From NCBI GenBank assembly GCA_910575775.1, contig CAJTEY010000007.1, positions 62,001-126,000 on the forward strand: a DNA stretch of 64,000 bases. The letters are read 5' to 3'. The position numbers were made by a program, and so were the translations under genes. The notes below the pieces were generated by a model, which worked only from the letters and a program-made list of their open reading frames with translations, made no database searches and had not been told where the DNA came from. The first letter of the stretch is position 1. Every line of letters begins with the position of its first letter. Shown piece by piece: positions 44,081 to 53,299 of this stretch. This DNA comes from Lachnospiraceae bacterium. Lineage in GTDB: Bacteria > Bacillota > Clostridia > Lachnospirales > Lachnospiraceae.

Positions 44081-46792
44081 TTAAGCGTTCAGTTCTCTCT
44101 TCCACTCTGCGATGATTTCCTCGCACCGTTCCGTGTCGATATCTTCCACCGCATTTTTCAGCTTTTCAAAAATACTGCGCTGTGCATCCCCGTAGGAATA
44201 CTGGCTCATATCCCGGACTGTCTGCTCCATCGCATCCATATCCAGGTTTTCCATCGCCTCCTCCATCTGTGCAAAAAGCGCCGCCATCTCTTCCGACTCC
44301 GCTGCTCTTCCGCTCTGCTCGGCCTCCTCTTTTATAAAGTAAGGCGCCAGAATGCCTTTATAGAACATATACTCTTCCAGCATTCCCGGCGTAATTTTAT
44401 GGATCAGCGCCGCATTTCCGGCATTCCCGGCCGCCTCCATCTGCTCTGCGGTCTGCGCCAGGTCAAGGGCGCCGATCTGCCTTGAGGCGCTCTTTAATGC
44501 GTGCACCTCCACCGTGTACTCCTTCCACAGCTCTTTCTTTTCATATTCCTGTATCAAGCTGCACTTTCTGTCGATCACCCGGTAGTACTCCTTCAGCACA
44601 GACCAGAAAAGCGATTCGTTTCCCAGGAATCCCATCGCACTCTGTACATCCAGCCCTTCAATAACAATATCCGTGGTTGTCTGCTCCGCCCCTTCGCTCC
44701 GCTGTACACTGCGCACCGGCGCATTACTCTTACTTTTCCTCTCAATCTTTTCAGCCGGCAGCCATTTGCGGAGCTTGGCGGTAATGTCCCTCATCTCAAT
44801 TGGTTTCGTCACATAATCGTCCATACCCTCGCGTATGAACATCTCCCCCGTTCCTCCCACCGCGTTTGCCGTGAGGGCGATAATCGGCACCTGCCCGTTT
44901 TCTCCCAGCAGCCGGCGGATGACCCGGGTTGTCTCCACACCGTCCATCTCCGGCATCATATGATCCATGAAGATGATATCATAGCGTTTATCCGTAACCA
45001 TCCGAACGGCTTCCTTTCCGCTCAGCGCCGAGTCTATCTTCATCTGCAGGGGATTCAGCAGTCCCTTCACCACCGTCAGGTTGATGGTATTGTCATCAAC
45101 GACCAGAATTTCCGCACTTGGGGCTACAAAATCGAAATCCTCCGCCTCCATCAGGGAAAATGCCGCATTGTCTTCCTTTCCATCCAATATATTCGCCAGA
45201 CCCATGACGTAGAGCGGCTTTTTAACGATCTGCAGATTCGTCTGGTCATAGGAGCCCATCGAATGATAATTTGCCAAAAGCACCACCCGGATCTCCGGGT
45301 TCAGCCGCAGAAAATGCTGCACGCCCTCTGTGAACAGAGGCTGCTCCACAAACAGATACTCTATCTGTTTCTCTTTCATCCGTCCAAGCTCTTCCTCCGA
45401 CGTAAGCCGTTCATAGGCGACATCCAGCTTTTTCATATCTATCGCCAGCTCCCGCGCGGCATAACTATTCTGCATCAGTCCAGCCGCCGTCTTCCTCTTC
45501 TGCAGTTTCTCCACAGAGGGCTTATCGTTCGTTATCTTCTGCGGAATGACTATTGTAAAGACAGACCCCTTTCCGACTTCGCTGTCCACATGGATGATTC
45601 CGCCCATCAGGGATACGAGCTGTTTGCAAATTGCAAGTCCCAGGCCGGTTCCCTCGACGTTTCGGTTCCTCTTGCTGTCTAGCTGCTGGAATGACTGGAA
45701 AATCTTCGTCATATCACTCTCTTTGATCCCGTCTCCCGTGTCCGTGACTGACACATAAAGCTCTATCATATTTTCCTCTGTGCGCAGATAGTCCACCAGT
45801 ATATGTACGTTTCCCTCCTTGGTAAACTTGACCGCGTTGTTGGCCAGGTTCAGCATGATCTGCTTAATCCGCACATTGTCACCGTAAAGTCCCACCGGGA
45901 GATCCGGGTTGACGTCCAGTGTCAGTTCCAGCGCTTTGCTCCCGATGCGCGTCATTATAATGTTAGAAACGTCATTGATCAGAGCCATCGGCTCATATTC
46001 CACATCGCAGATATCCATCTTGCCGGACTCAATCTTGGAAAAGTCAAGAATATCATTGATAATGGTAAGAAGCGTCTGTCCCGAGGATTTAATCTGCCCG
46101 ATATATTCCCTCGCCGCAGGCGTCAGCTCCTCCCTGAGCGCCATCTCCGCCATACCGATCACTGCATTCATAGGGGTGCGGATTTCATGGCTCATATTCG
46201 CGAGAAAATCGGATTTCATATTGGAGTTCTTGCGCAGCTCCATGTTTTTTAAGCTGACCTGGTACCTGCTGTAGGCAATATCCGACAGAACGTTGGCGAT
46301 TGTGTATATAGAATTTGATACCTTTTCAATCGTCTCCTCATCCACAATCCGAACATCCCACGCGGCATTCATCAGCTCCTCAGGATCTACCCCGATCTCC
46401 ATCGCCACCTTCCGCTTTTTCTCCGCATCGGGCGGTACGGGAAGCATCTGTCCGCCTATGAAACACCCCGCCATACGGTCGTGGGCCATAATCGGCGCCG
46501 CAAACTCCACCAGTCCCGCATGGCAGAAATAGGCACAGGCAGAGCCGGTCTTAGCCGCTTTCGCCGCGCCTATCTGATCACATTCCTCGCACCGTCTCCG
46601 CCCTTCCTCCGTGCTTCTGACATATTTCTGACAAAAATCAGTAAACCCGGAAGGTTTTGTCTGTATCACACCGTGGGCATCTGTAATGAAGGATGCAATA
46701 CCCGTCATCTCCGAGAAAGCATCCTGTATTTTCTGTAAAGACTCCACGTCTATCAAATCTGTCAGCCTGATTTCGCCTTCTCTGACCGCCAT
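44081..46792 (-). CDS. hybrid sensor histidine kinase with PocR sensory domain
   Basis: 903 residues from MAVREGEIRLTDLIDVE, with GAGGT five bases upstream. No membrane helix. PocR domain at about 10-170, with Cys in FCQKYV, RCEEC and CAYFCHAG suggesting metal or cobalamin/redox sensing. HisKA at about 190-255 (FLANMSHEIRTPMNAVIG, phospho-His) and HATPase at about 300-420. A degenerate receiver-like stretch (about 430-560) precedes a true receiver at about 562-680 (LVVDDNTINL; IIFMDHMMPEMDG). A C-terminal Hpt domain follows (VHALKSASRQIGA). It lies 28 bp behind a double-receiver regulator, so the output is likely a phosphorelay; no DNA-binding partner is adjacent. Confidence 0.93.
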   Translation of the reverse strand: MAVREGEIRLTDLIDVESLQKIQDAFSEMTGIASFITDAHGVIQTKPSGFTDFCQKYVRSTEEGRRRCEECDQIGAAKAAKTGSACAYFCHAGLVEFAAPIMAHDRMAGCFIGGQMLPVPPDAEKKRKVAMEIGVDPEELMNAAWDVRIVDEETIEKVSNSIYTIANVLSDIAYSRYQVSLKNMELRKNSNMKSDFLANMSHEIRTPMNAVIGMAEMALREELTPAAREYIGQIKSSGQTLLTIINDILDFSKIESGKMDICDVEYEPMALINDVSNIIMTRIGSKALELTLDVNPDLPVGLYGDNVRIKQIMLNLANNAVKFTKEGNVHILVDYLRTEENMIELYVSVTDTGDGIKESDMTKIFQSFQQLDSKRNRNVEGTGLGLAICKQLVSLMGGIIHVDSEVGKGSVFTIVIPQKITNDKPSVEKLQKRKTAAGLMQNSYAARELAIDMKKLDVAYERLTSEEELGRMKEKQIEYLFVEQPLFTEGVQHFLRLNPEIRVVLLANYHSMGSYDQTNLQIVKKPLYVMGLANILDGKEDNAAFSLMEAEDFDFVAPSAEILVVDDNTINLTVVKGLLNPLQMKIDSALSGKEAVRMVTDKRYDIIFMDHMMPEMDGVETTRVIRRLLGENGQVPIIALTANAVGGTGEMFIREGMDDYVTKPIEMRDITAKLRKWLPAEKIERKSKSNAPVRSVQRSEGAEQTTTDIVIEGLDVQSAMGFLGNESLFWSVLKEYYRVIDRKCSLIQEYEKKELWKEYTVEVHALKSASRQIGALDLAQTAEQMEAAGNAGNAALIHKITPGMLEEYMFYKGILAPYFIKEEAEQSGRAAESEEMAALFAQMEEAMENLDMDAMEQTVRDMSQYSYGDAQRSIFEKLKNAVEDIDTERCEEIIAEWKRELNA

Positions 46793-46820
46793 TTTTACCT
46801 CATTTCTGCGCCGCTTTTTG

Positions 46821-47699
46821 TTATCCCAGCACGCCTTTAATCGTGGAGGAAAGTTTTTCCATATCAATCGGTTTGGAGAGATATCCCTGCGGTTTCATCG
46901 CAAGAACCTCCATCACTTTTTTTCTGTCAGTCACGCCTGTAAGGAATACAACCGGCAGATTCTTTGTCGCCGGATTCTCCCGTATTTTTCCAAGCACTGC
47001 GGCCCCGTTCTCCACCGGCATCTCATAGTCCAGAAGCACCAGATCCGTCTTTTTCGTCTCCAGAAATTTCAGGGCAATTTTACCGTTGATCGCAGTTGCC
47101 ACATCATAACGCTCAACCAGGTACCCTTTCAGCAGTTTCAGCACACTGCTGTCATCGTCCACAACAAGGATATGCTTCTTTCTCACTGCCTCTTCCTTCA
47201 GCTTCTTCTCCTTTTCTTCTTCCTTTGCAAGCTGGGCCAGAAGCTCCTCCGCCACCCGCATAACATCCTCTGTCTTAAGCGTGCTCTCTGTCAAGGTCAC
47301 TGACCGGCTTCCCCGGTCAGGCTCCGGCCGTTTTTCTTTCAAAAGACTTATGACAGCCTCCTCCAGCTTCTGGGACGAGATCGGCCTGCGGAAAATGCTT
47401 ACATCCATCAAAGGTGCAACCCGCTCAAACTGGTCGCACTCATCGGCATCCCCCACAATAGCAATGGGAATGCCTTCCTGGGAAATTTTCCGCTCCACAT
47501 TTACGAACCGTTTCAAATCATCCGGGTGTTCCCCGTACAGACAGTAGACAAGCACATCCGGGTGTATGTATTTTACATGATTTATGATATCATCATACCG
47601 ATCCGAAGTGCTGAAACACTCAAAGCTGAAGTCCATATAAGTGAAAAACTCATTGATTACCATCTTGTTGTTTCCCGTCAGCAGCACCTTATACTTCAT
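46821..47699 (-). CDS. double-receiver response regulator without output domain
   Basis: 292 residues from MKYKVLLTGNNKMVI, after a GGAGGGGGAG site. The N-terminal half (1-115) is a receiver-like fold lacking the acidic pocket, so probably not phosphorylated. A charged helical linker follows (130-175: AKEEEKEKKLKEE). A canonical receiver at about 177-292 has ILVVDDDSSVLKLL, phospho-Asp in LVLLDYEMPVENG and FLTGVTD. With no DNA-binding domain it may act as a relay or scaffold for the PocR kinase encoded next. Confidence 0.9.
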   Translation of the reverse strand: MKYKVLLTGNNKMVINEFFTYMDFSFECFSTSDRYDDIINHVKYIHPDVLVYCLYGEHPDDLKRFVNVERKISQEGIPIAIVGDADECDQFERVAPLMDVSIFRRPISSQKLEEAVISLLKEKRPEPDRGSRSVTLTESTLKTEDVMRVAEELLAQLAKEEEKEKKLKEEAVRKKHILVVDDDSSVLKLLKGYLVERYDVATAINGKIALKFLETKKTDLVLLDYEMPVENGAAVLGKIRENPATKNLPVVFLTGVTDRKKVMEVLAMKPQGYLSKPIDMEKLSSTIKGVLG

Positions 47700-47744
47700 A
47701 CTCTTTACTCCCCCTCCGTACTTTATAAAGCCTCTCATAGATAG

Positions 47745-47753
47745 ATCATAGCA
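47745..47753 (-). promoter_or_regulatory. extended -10 promoter of the regulator/kinase operon
   Basis: TGCTATGAT (TGn-TATGAT) on the minus strand, about 45 bp before the regulator start; weak -35. Confidence 0.45.
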
Positions 47754-47802
47754 AAACTTTTTCTTTCTTGCACTATTATTTTTTAAGAACCGCTTTTATC
47801 GG

Positions 47803-47831
47803 TTGAGACACGGCATTGAATATGGTAACAT
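47803..47831 (+). promoter_or_regulatory. promoter of the hemerythrin gene
   Basis: TTGAGA, 17-bp spacer, TAACAT, 33 bp before the start; divergent from the regulator operon. Confidence 0.6.
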
Positions 47832-47864
47832 ATTCCTATCAATTACCAGGGAGATGATTGTATT

Positions 47865-48752
47865 ATGGCAAAAGAAATCAAATGGAACGACCGCTTTAAC
47901 GTAGGTGTGGAAAGCATCGACAGCGCACACAGAAAGTTGTTTTCCATCGTCGGGAAGCTGATTGCGCTCAATGAGGACGAGGCCAAGCAACAGCACGCAT
48001 GCCGGGAAGGCATCAAGTATTTTAAAAGCTACACAATGAAGCATTTTGCAGACGAGGAAGCATACATGCAGTCCATCGGTTATCCGGGTCTTGCCGTGCA
48101 CAAAAGTCTGCACGACAGCCTACGGGATAAAACACTTCCGGCTCTGGAAGCGGAGATGGAGGCACAGGATTACTCCACCGAATCCGTCGGACATTTTCTC
48201 GGCATCTGCGTCGGCTGGCTCAATGGCCACATCATTGTCGAGGATCGCGCCATTACTGGCAAAAATCCCCAAAAATGGGTGCACCAGCCGGATGATAACG
48301 AACTGGAAAGTGTGGAAAAAGCTCTTATGCAGGGCTTGGAAGGCCTGTCACAGTCCAAGACGGAAGTCATCAGCCGCCGTTACAGCGGAGAAGCATTTTC
48401 CACAGGAAAAACTCTGTGTTTCCGCCTGACTTACCGCACGGAAGAAAAGAAGCCCGTCCGCGTTTATCTGATTTATGAAGAATCCCTTGTTCTGCAGGCA
48501 CTTAGCGAAATCCTCCGAAAAGAAATACGCAGAATTGACGAGACGGTAATCACCGCCATGAAACTTCTGTCCGAACAGTTTGTAAGCCGTCTGCAGACAC
48601 ACTTCCCGCTTAGCATGTGCTGCAGTTTCGAGCGAAATGACATGCTGACCTTCGAACAGTTTGTGCGCACATTCGACAAGGAATATCCGCCCTACAGTCT
48701 GCTTCTCAGCGCGGAGGGAAAAGGGTATTTTGCATTCTGTGCACAGGTGTAA
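47865..48752 (+). CDS. bacteriohemerythrin with CheX-like C-terminal region
   Basis: 295 residues. Residues 1-135 are a hemerythrin domain with the di-iron ligands in order: His in DSAHRKLF, His/Glu in KHFADEEAY, the two His of HKSLH, and His/Asp in NGHIIVEDRA. It should bind O2 or NO. Residues about 165-295 are unrelated to hemerythrin. The helix IDETVITAMKLLSEQFVSRL followed by strands ending GKGYFAFCAQV resembles CheX/CheC-type phosphatase domains (tentative). It is divergent from the double-receiver/PocR kinase genes, suggesting a joint redox-response module. Confidence 0.88.
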   Translation: MAKEIKWNDRFNVGVESIDSAHRKLFSIVGKLIALNEDEAKQQHACREGIKYFKSYTMKHFADEEAYMQSIGYPGLAVHKSLHDSLRDKTLPALEAEMEAQDYSTESVGHFLGICVGWLNGHIIVEDRAITGKNPQKWVHQPDDNELESVEKALMQGLEGLSQSKTEVISRRYSGEAFSTGKTLCFRLTYRTEEKKPVRVYLIYEESLVLQALSEILRKEIRRIDETVITAMKLLSEQFVSRLQTHFPLSMCCSFERNDMLTFEQFVRTFDKEYPPYSLLLSAEGKGYFAFCAQV

Positions 48753-48815
48753 ATTCTGTGCTTCACAAATGCTCATGCAAGCACGGCACCTGGCCTGGCT
48801 CATTGTTCGCGTAAT

Positions 48816-48856
48816 AAAACCGACAGGTTTTTCTCACGAAAACATCTGTCGGTTTT
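48816..48856. terminator. bidirectional intrinsic terminator
   Basis: AAAACCGACAG/CTGTCGGTTTT stem between the convergent hemerythrin and MFS genes; T-rich on both strands. Confidence 0.8.
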
Positions 48857-48895
48857 GTGTTTACAGGCTCTTTGTCGTAAAACCTGTTTATGTCA

Positions 48896-50182
48896 TTATT
48901 CTGTATATCTGTATCTACGCAATACCCGTCCGAATCCCAGACAGATCACCACCCCGAGCACCCCGAGAATAAACATCATCATCGCCGCGCCCGAACCTTT
49001 TCCCGCGCCAAACAGCCTGACAAGCATTCCCTGTGCAGGAGCTGCCGCTATCACCGGCTCGCAAATATCATCGACCATAAAGCCGCCAAAAAGCAGCCCG
49101 ATGGGGATCGTAAAAAACTGCAGGGTATTTCTGCAGGAGTACACTCTTCCCTGCATGTCAAGCGGAATCGTGGTCCGCAGAATCACGTCAAGATTGGCGC
49201 TCATCACAGGCACAAGAAGCCAGCCGATGATCTGTCCCACGCACCAAAGCACGGGCCAATCCGTAAATGCCAGAATAAAATTCTCCGTTCCCAGAGAAAA
49301 CAGCATCGTCAGATAGATCACGCGGATGCGGTTCTTCGGTGCCGGCAATACCGTCACAATCAGGCTCCCGGCAAACATCGCAATCCCCGCGCACGAGGTA
49401 ACCATCCCAAGAACCGCCTCCCCGCCGTTTTTTCTCGGCAGAATCAGCGCCGGAAGCACCGCATCAAAGGCAGAAGCCACAAAATTAACCCCCGCCAGAA
49501 ACAAAATCAATACGAGTACCAGTTCGTTTTTCCGAAGACAGACAAGCCCTGCTCTGGCCGTCTCCAAAAAAGATTCTTTCTCCGCCTCTTCCTTCTTTTC
49601 CGGCACAGAGAGCTTCACTCCAGACAGCAGCGAAAGAAACGCGATCGCGAACGTGGTCAGATCCACATAAATGACAATGTCCATCCCCGCCAAAGCGTAC
49701 AATGCCGTGGCCAGGATCGGATTTAATATGGTCACAAGGGATGCCGAAAGCGACCGCAGGCCGCTCGTCTTCTGGTAATATTCCTTCGGCGTGATCATGG
49801 TCATCGCCACGTCACTTGCGGGCTGCTGCACGGTATTCATCAGGCCGGTCAGCGCATTCAAAATATACATGTGGACAGGCAGAAGAAGATCTGCCTTTAA
49901 CAATACCAGAACAGCCACAGAACAGCAGGCTGCCATCGTATCGCAGACAAGCATCACCTTTTTCTTGTCCCACCTGTCACTGAGCGCCCCCGCAAAAATG
50001 CTCATCACCACATAGGGCGCATAGCTGCACACTGCCAAAAGTGCCGTCTGCAGCGCAGACCCCGTTTTTTCATACAGCCACAGGGTAAGTGCGAAGCCCG
50101 TCATGGCGCTGCCGAGCTGTGACAGCGACTGGGTACTCCACAGAATCAGAAACGTTTTTAAATCTTTTATTGTATTTTTCAT
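48896..50182 (-). CDS. MFS exporter, macrolide-efflux-like
   Basis: 428 residues, twelve transmembrane helices. N-terminal LKTFLILWSTQSLSQLGSAMTGFAL matches the MefA-like drug exporter branch; the motif between helices 2 and 3 is GALSDRWDKKKVML. Later CVGQIIGWLLVPVMSANLD and LDMQGRVYSCRNTLQF are also branch-typical. AAGGAG lies nine bases before the start. A short leader peptide with alternative stems precedes it (50186-50319), which suggests induction by a ribosome-targeting compound. Substrate not known. Confidence 0.92.
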   Translation of the reverse strand: MKNTIKDLKTFLILWSTQSLSQLGSAMTGFALTLWLYEKTGSALQTALLAVCSYAPYVVMSIFAGALSDRWDKKKVMLVCDTMAACCSVAVLVLLKADLLLPVHMYILNALTGLMNTVQQPASDVAMTMITPKEYYQKTSGLRSLSASLVTILNPILATALYALAGMDIVIYVDLTTFAIAFLSLLSGVKLSVPEKKEEAEKESFLETARAGLVCLRKNELVLVLILFLAGVNFVASAFDAVLPALILPRKNGGEAVLGMVTSCAGIAMFAGSLIVTVLPAPKNRIRVIYLTMLFSLGTENFILAFTDWPVLWCVGQIIGWLLVPVMSANLDVILRTTIPLDMQGRVYSCRNTLQFFTIPIGLLFGGFMVDDICEPVIAAAPAQGMLVRLFGAGKGSGAAMMMFILGVLGVVICLGFGRVLRRYRYTE

Positions 50183-50185
50183 TTT

Positions 50186-50291
50186 CCTTTGCTCCTTCTT
50201 TTCTACTTACGTTACCTTCAGGATGCAAAGGCTGAGGACTATATCCCCTTAGGTCTCTCCTCCATACAGCGTCCTCATCCTCCGCATGGAG
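50186..50291 (-). promoter_or_regulatory. putative attenuator between leader peptide and MFS gene
   Basis: Minus-strand RNA stems: CTCCAT/ATGGAG (50286-50291 with 50260-50265), a stem TGAGGAC/GTCCTCA (50271-50277 with 50233-50239) that overlaps the leader stop codon, and CCTTTGC/GCAAAGG (50225-50231 with 50186-50192) that closes over the MFS ribosome site. The first two interlock and cannot form together, the usual design of translational attenuators. Confidence 0.5.
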
Positions 50292-50319
50292 TGCCTGCAA
50301 TGCACAAAACTAACGGCAT
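50275..50319 (-). CDS. 14-residue leader peptide upstream of MFS exporter
   Basis: ATG to TGA encoding MPLVLCIAGTPCGG, preceded by a very strong GGAGGTGG five bases upstream. It ends 92 bp before the exporter start. Peptide synthesis stalled by a drug would free the downstream ribosome site. Its strong ribosome site with no other gene to serve is the main evidence. Confidence 0.6.
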   Translation of the reverse strand: MPLVLCIAGTPCGG

Positions 50320-50397
50320 TTTGTCCACCTCCTGTCACTAAAACTCTTCACCTTACATTTTTTATTTTCATATAAACATCTCCGAAATCGGAATTGT

Positions 50398-50880
50398 TTA
50401 CAGTTCCTTTTTAATCGTCTGCCACGCCTCCACAAGCTTTTCCAGAGAGTATCCGGCATTAGCCGGGCTTGTGGACGGCAGACAAACCGCTTTCCGGCCG
50501 TTCACCGGGTAAATATATTTCCTGTACATCTGCTGCGCTTTCCCGCCGTTGGTATAGATGGCCCGGATATCCGCGCAGGTCAGAATCTTTGTCAAATCGT
50601 TGGGAGCTGCATCACGGATGCTGGCGTCCGAGGAGCCTGTGATCTCACAGCTCGCAATTACATCCCACACCGCGATATGATGGGACAAAAGCATCTCCTT
50701 TTTCTCCCCGACAGTCTCCGGCACCGCACAGTCGAGCACCTGCGCCATCACACGCCAGAAACGGTTCTGCTTATGTCCGTAAAAAAACTGCTGTTCTCTG
50801 GATTTCACAGAGGGAAAACTGCCCAATATCAAAATTTTGGAATGCTCATCGTAGAGCGGGGGGATCGGGTGATAAAGCAT
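50398..50880 (-). CDS. DNA-deoxyinosine (hypoxanthine) glycosylase, Mug/UDG superfamily
   Basis: 160 residues, AAGGAG before the start. Removes deaminated bases from DNA. Motifs: ILILGSFPSVKSREQQFFYGHKQNRFW in the N-terminal half and LPSTSPANAGYSLEKL near the C-terminus, both characteristic of the hypoxanthine-DNA glycosylase family. Read behind the 50920-51075 fragment and before the MFS leader; probably independent of both. Confidence 0.9.
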   Translation of the reverse strand: MLYHPIPPLYDEHSKILILGSFPSVKSREQQFFYGHKQNRFWRVMAQVLDCAVPETVGEKKEMLLSHHIAVWDVIASCEITGSSDASIRDAAPNDLTKILTCADIRAIYTNGGKAQQMYRKYIYPVNGRKAVCLPSTSPANAGYSLEKLVEAWQTIKKEL

Positions 50881-50919
50881 TGGGGACTCCTTCTAAAATT
50901 ACAGCCATCATTTATATTT

Positions 50920-51075
50920 TCATTCCAGCGATGTCAGATACTTTCCTACCATCTCCACCACTTCTTCCGCCGTCTCAAGCTGTTCCTTTGGAAAAATTCC
51001 GCTGTGCACACAATCTTTATTAAAAGCTCCTATCCATATAAAATGACCATTTTCAAGTGACTGCCTGCGTCCATT
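50920..51075 (-). pseudogene. unidentified 3' gene fragment
   Basis: A 51-codon minus-strand frame bounded by a stop on both sides and lacking an early ATG, reading ENGHFIWIGAFNKDCVHS, then GIFPKEQLETAEEVVEMV, ending KYLTSLE. It looks like a genuine protein C-terminus with good codon usage, probably the tail of a deleted gene. Family not recognised. Confidence 0.4.
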
Positions 51076-51158
51076 CTAACACATCAGCACAGCCATTACA
51101 AACACATCCGCCCAAACAGTTCCTCCATCTCCTCCGAAACCCTGACGCCCTGCACAAC

Positions 51159-53288
51159 TCATTTACGCACATAGATGATCCCAAGCTGCCCCTTAATCAC
51201 CTTCACCGCCGAGCGGTACACCGCGTAAATCACCCCGCCGATTGCCACCGTTATACACAGGCAGACGCCCATTGCCGCCCATTCCGCCCCGATAATTCTG
51301 CCGTCATTCGCGTACAGGATCATGGTAAAGAGCAGGAACATGGCGGACGTGCCCACCAGCGAAGGCACTTTAAAGACGCTGCCGCACTGGCTGCGCACTT
51401 CCCTGTCCAGAAAGGCGGGGGAAGCCCCCAGCTTTTTCAAATCGTCAAAAATATAACGGTTGTTGATCGCAATGCTCTGACAGCGGGTGTAGCACACCAC
51501 CATCGCCGTGATCATGCACACGAGGAAGATAAAGAGAAACATCATAAACATCACCCCCATATTCCTTGCATAATCATTCTGGTTCAAAATCCGAAAATCC
51601 GGCTGATACACCCAGAAGGTTCTGAACATAAAGGAATCCGACATGTCGTAACTGATGGTCGTCATATCGTCCGTATCCCCCCAGTACACTTTCCCCTCCT
51701 CGTTCTCCCGGATCTTCTGCACTCTGTCATAGTAGGAAGGGCGTTCACAGGATGCGTCAAAGGATGACACAAAGCGATGATAAAAGGCATTGGCAAAGGG
51801 ATAGGAATCCTCTCCGTCCACATTAAACCTTACGAACTGCCCTCTCCAGTCATCCGTCAGTCCCCCGGATATCAGAGCGTAGTCCTCATTGTCAAGCACA
51901 CAGCAGTCCCTATCCACATCTACCAAAAGATCAAAGTACAGATATCCCGCAAACTGCGTGGCAAGCTGTGTGCGCGTCACCATATTGGTAAATTCCCTTG
52001 CCGACTCGTTGGTAAACAGCGCCGTTTCTTCCTCGTTCGTGAGATTGAAGTAAGTTCCCGGCTCCACGTCAACCTCCTGTCCTGTCAGTTCCCTGTATGC
52101 ATCCTCGGAAAGTACTGTCGCTTCACTCTTCATCTCCACATATTCGATATGATAGCTTCTGCCGTCCTCCTCCTCAATCATAGCATCTCCGCCGATTCCC
52201 AGAGTGACATAACCGCACGCTTTCCAGTCTTTAAATGAAAGACCGTATTCCCTGCCAAGGGCCTCCACTTCTTCCCTGTCCGGCACCGTCTGATCCGCCT
52301 GATAGTTATAAAAATAGTCAAAGGGCTGGGATGCGTAGTGAATCAGCGACGATATGGCGTTTGTCGGCACATAGAAGATGGCAAAGCATCCTCCCGCGAC
52401 CAGCAGGGTAATCACCAGCATATTATTGACCGTCTGTCTTCCCTGAAACTTCATCATGCTCCGGGAAATGATATTCTTATAAGGATTCTTCCGATGACTC
52501 TTCCATCCGTGCACCACCGTGTGCAGCATGACCATATAAAGTCCGGGGAACACAGGGGCATAGAACACACCTGCCCACGCAGGCGGATAAGCGGAAAACC
52601 ACACATGCCATGCGCTCGGAGCCTGATATCCCATCACCGCGCCTGCAAGGAGCACCAAAACGCCCACCGGGCCGCACCATCTGCCAAGCTCCTTCACCGG
52701 CTCGTTAATATGCTCTTCCCGGATCACTTCCATGATATTTGTTTTTTTCAAATACCGCCACGCCGTCAGACAGGCAAAGCCCACCACGAAAAGCAAAAAC
52801 AGCAGAGAGACAAACAGACATCTGAAATCAAACATAAGAACCATATCTGAGCTGTCCACCAGAAACAGGCGAAACGACTGCCAGATCACCTGCACGAAGG
52901 GAAAGCCCGCTGCCGTCCCTGCAATGGCGGACACACCGCTCAAGAAAATCACTTCCTGGTAAAGTCCCGGCGCAAGGCGCCTTCTGGAAGCCCCCAAAGC
53001 CATCAGAACGCCGAGCTGCCCGGACTTATGCCGGAAAAACAGTCCAAGCGCGTAGATCGTAAAGACCACGCATCCCACCAGCGTCATCACGAAGATCATG
53101 TACATCTGCTTCGCGCTGTCGCCGCCCTTCGGAAACACCTTCTGCACCGTGGGCGAAAGCATCAGCGCAGAATATGCCGAAATAATCATAAGCGCCATAA
53201 AATTACAGAACAGATAAAGACGCGACTGCTTCCTGTCCGCCTTCTGCAGCTTCTGTTCCATCTGCTTCATATTTGTCATCGTGCCCAT
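51159..53288 (-). CDS. FtsX/BceB-like ABC transporter permease
   Basis: 709 residues, about ten transmembrane helices in the BceB pattern: helices near 20-45, 65-85, 115-135, 165-185, 210-230, 240-260 and 290-310, then a large extracellular domain of about 230 residues (310-540), then three C-terminal helices. The FtsX segment LGVLMALGASRRRLAPGLYQE is present, as is ICMITAMVVCYTRCQSI with DDLKKLGASPAFLDREV near the C-terminus. Such proteins sense and detoxify cell-wall-targeting peptides such as bacitracin. GGGGGG lies before the start; follows its ATPase by 11 bp. Confidence 0.92.
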   Translation of the reverse strand: MGTMTNMKQMEQKLQKADRKQSRLYLFCNFMALMIISAYSALMLSPTVQKVFPKGGDSAKQMYMIFVMTLVGCVVFTIYALGLFFRHKSGQLGVLMALGASRRRLAPGLYQEVIFLSGVSAIAGTAAGFPFVQVIWQSFRLFLVDSSDMVLMFDFRCLFVSLLFLLFVVGFACLTAWRYLKKTNIMEVIREEHINEPVKELGRWCGPVGVLVLLAGAVMGYQAPSAWHVWFSAYPPAWAGVFYAPVFPGLYMVMLHTVVHGWKSHRKNPYKNIISRSMMKFQGRQTVNNMLVITLLVAGGCFAIFYVPTNAISSLIHYASQPFDYFYNYQADQTVPDREEVEALGREYGLSFKDWKACGYVTLGIGGDAMIEEEDGRSYHIEYVEMKSEATVLSEDAYRELTGQEVDVEPGTYFNLTNEEETALFTNESAREFTNMVTRTQLATQFAGYLYFDLLVDVDRDCCVLDNEDYALISGGLTDDWRGQFVRFNVDGEDSYPFANAFYHRFVSSFDASCERPSYYDRVQKIRENEEGKVYWGDTDDMTTISYDMSDSFMFRTFWVYQPDFRILNQNDYARNMGVMFMMFLFIFLVCMITAMVVCYTRCQSIAINNRYIFDDLKKLGASPAFLDREVRSQCGSVFKVPSLVGTSAMFLLFTMILYANDGRIIGAEWAAMGVCLCITVAIGGVIYAVYRSAVKVIKGQLGIIYVRK

Positions 53289-53299
53289 CGTAGTCCCCC

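Noticed and set aside
44501..45682. 393-codon plus-strand frame
   Set aside because: Antisense to the PocR hybrid kinase; no domain, no ribosome site.
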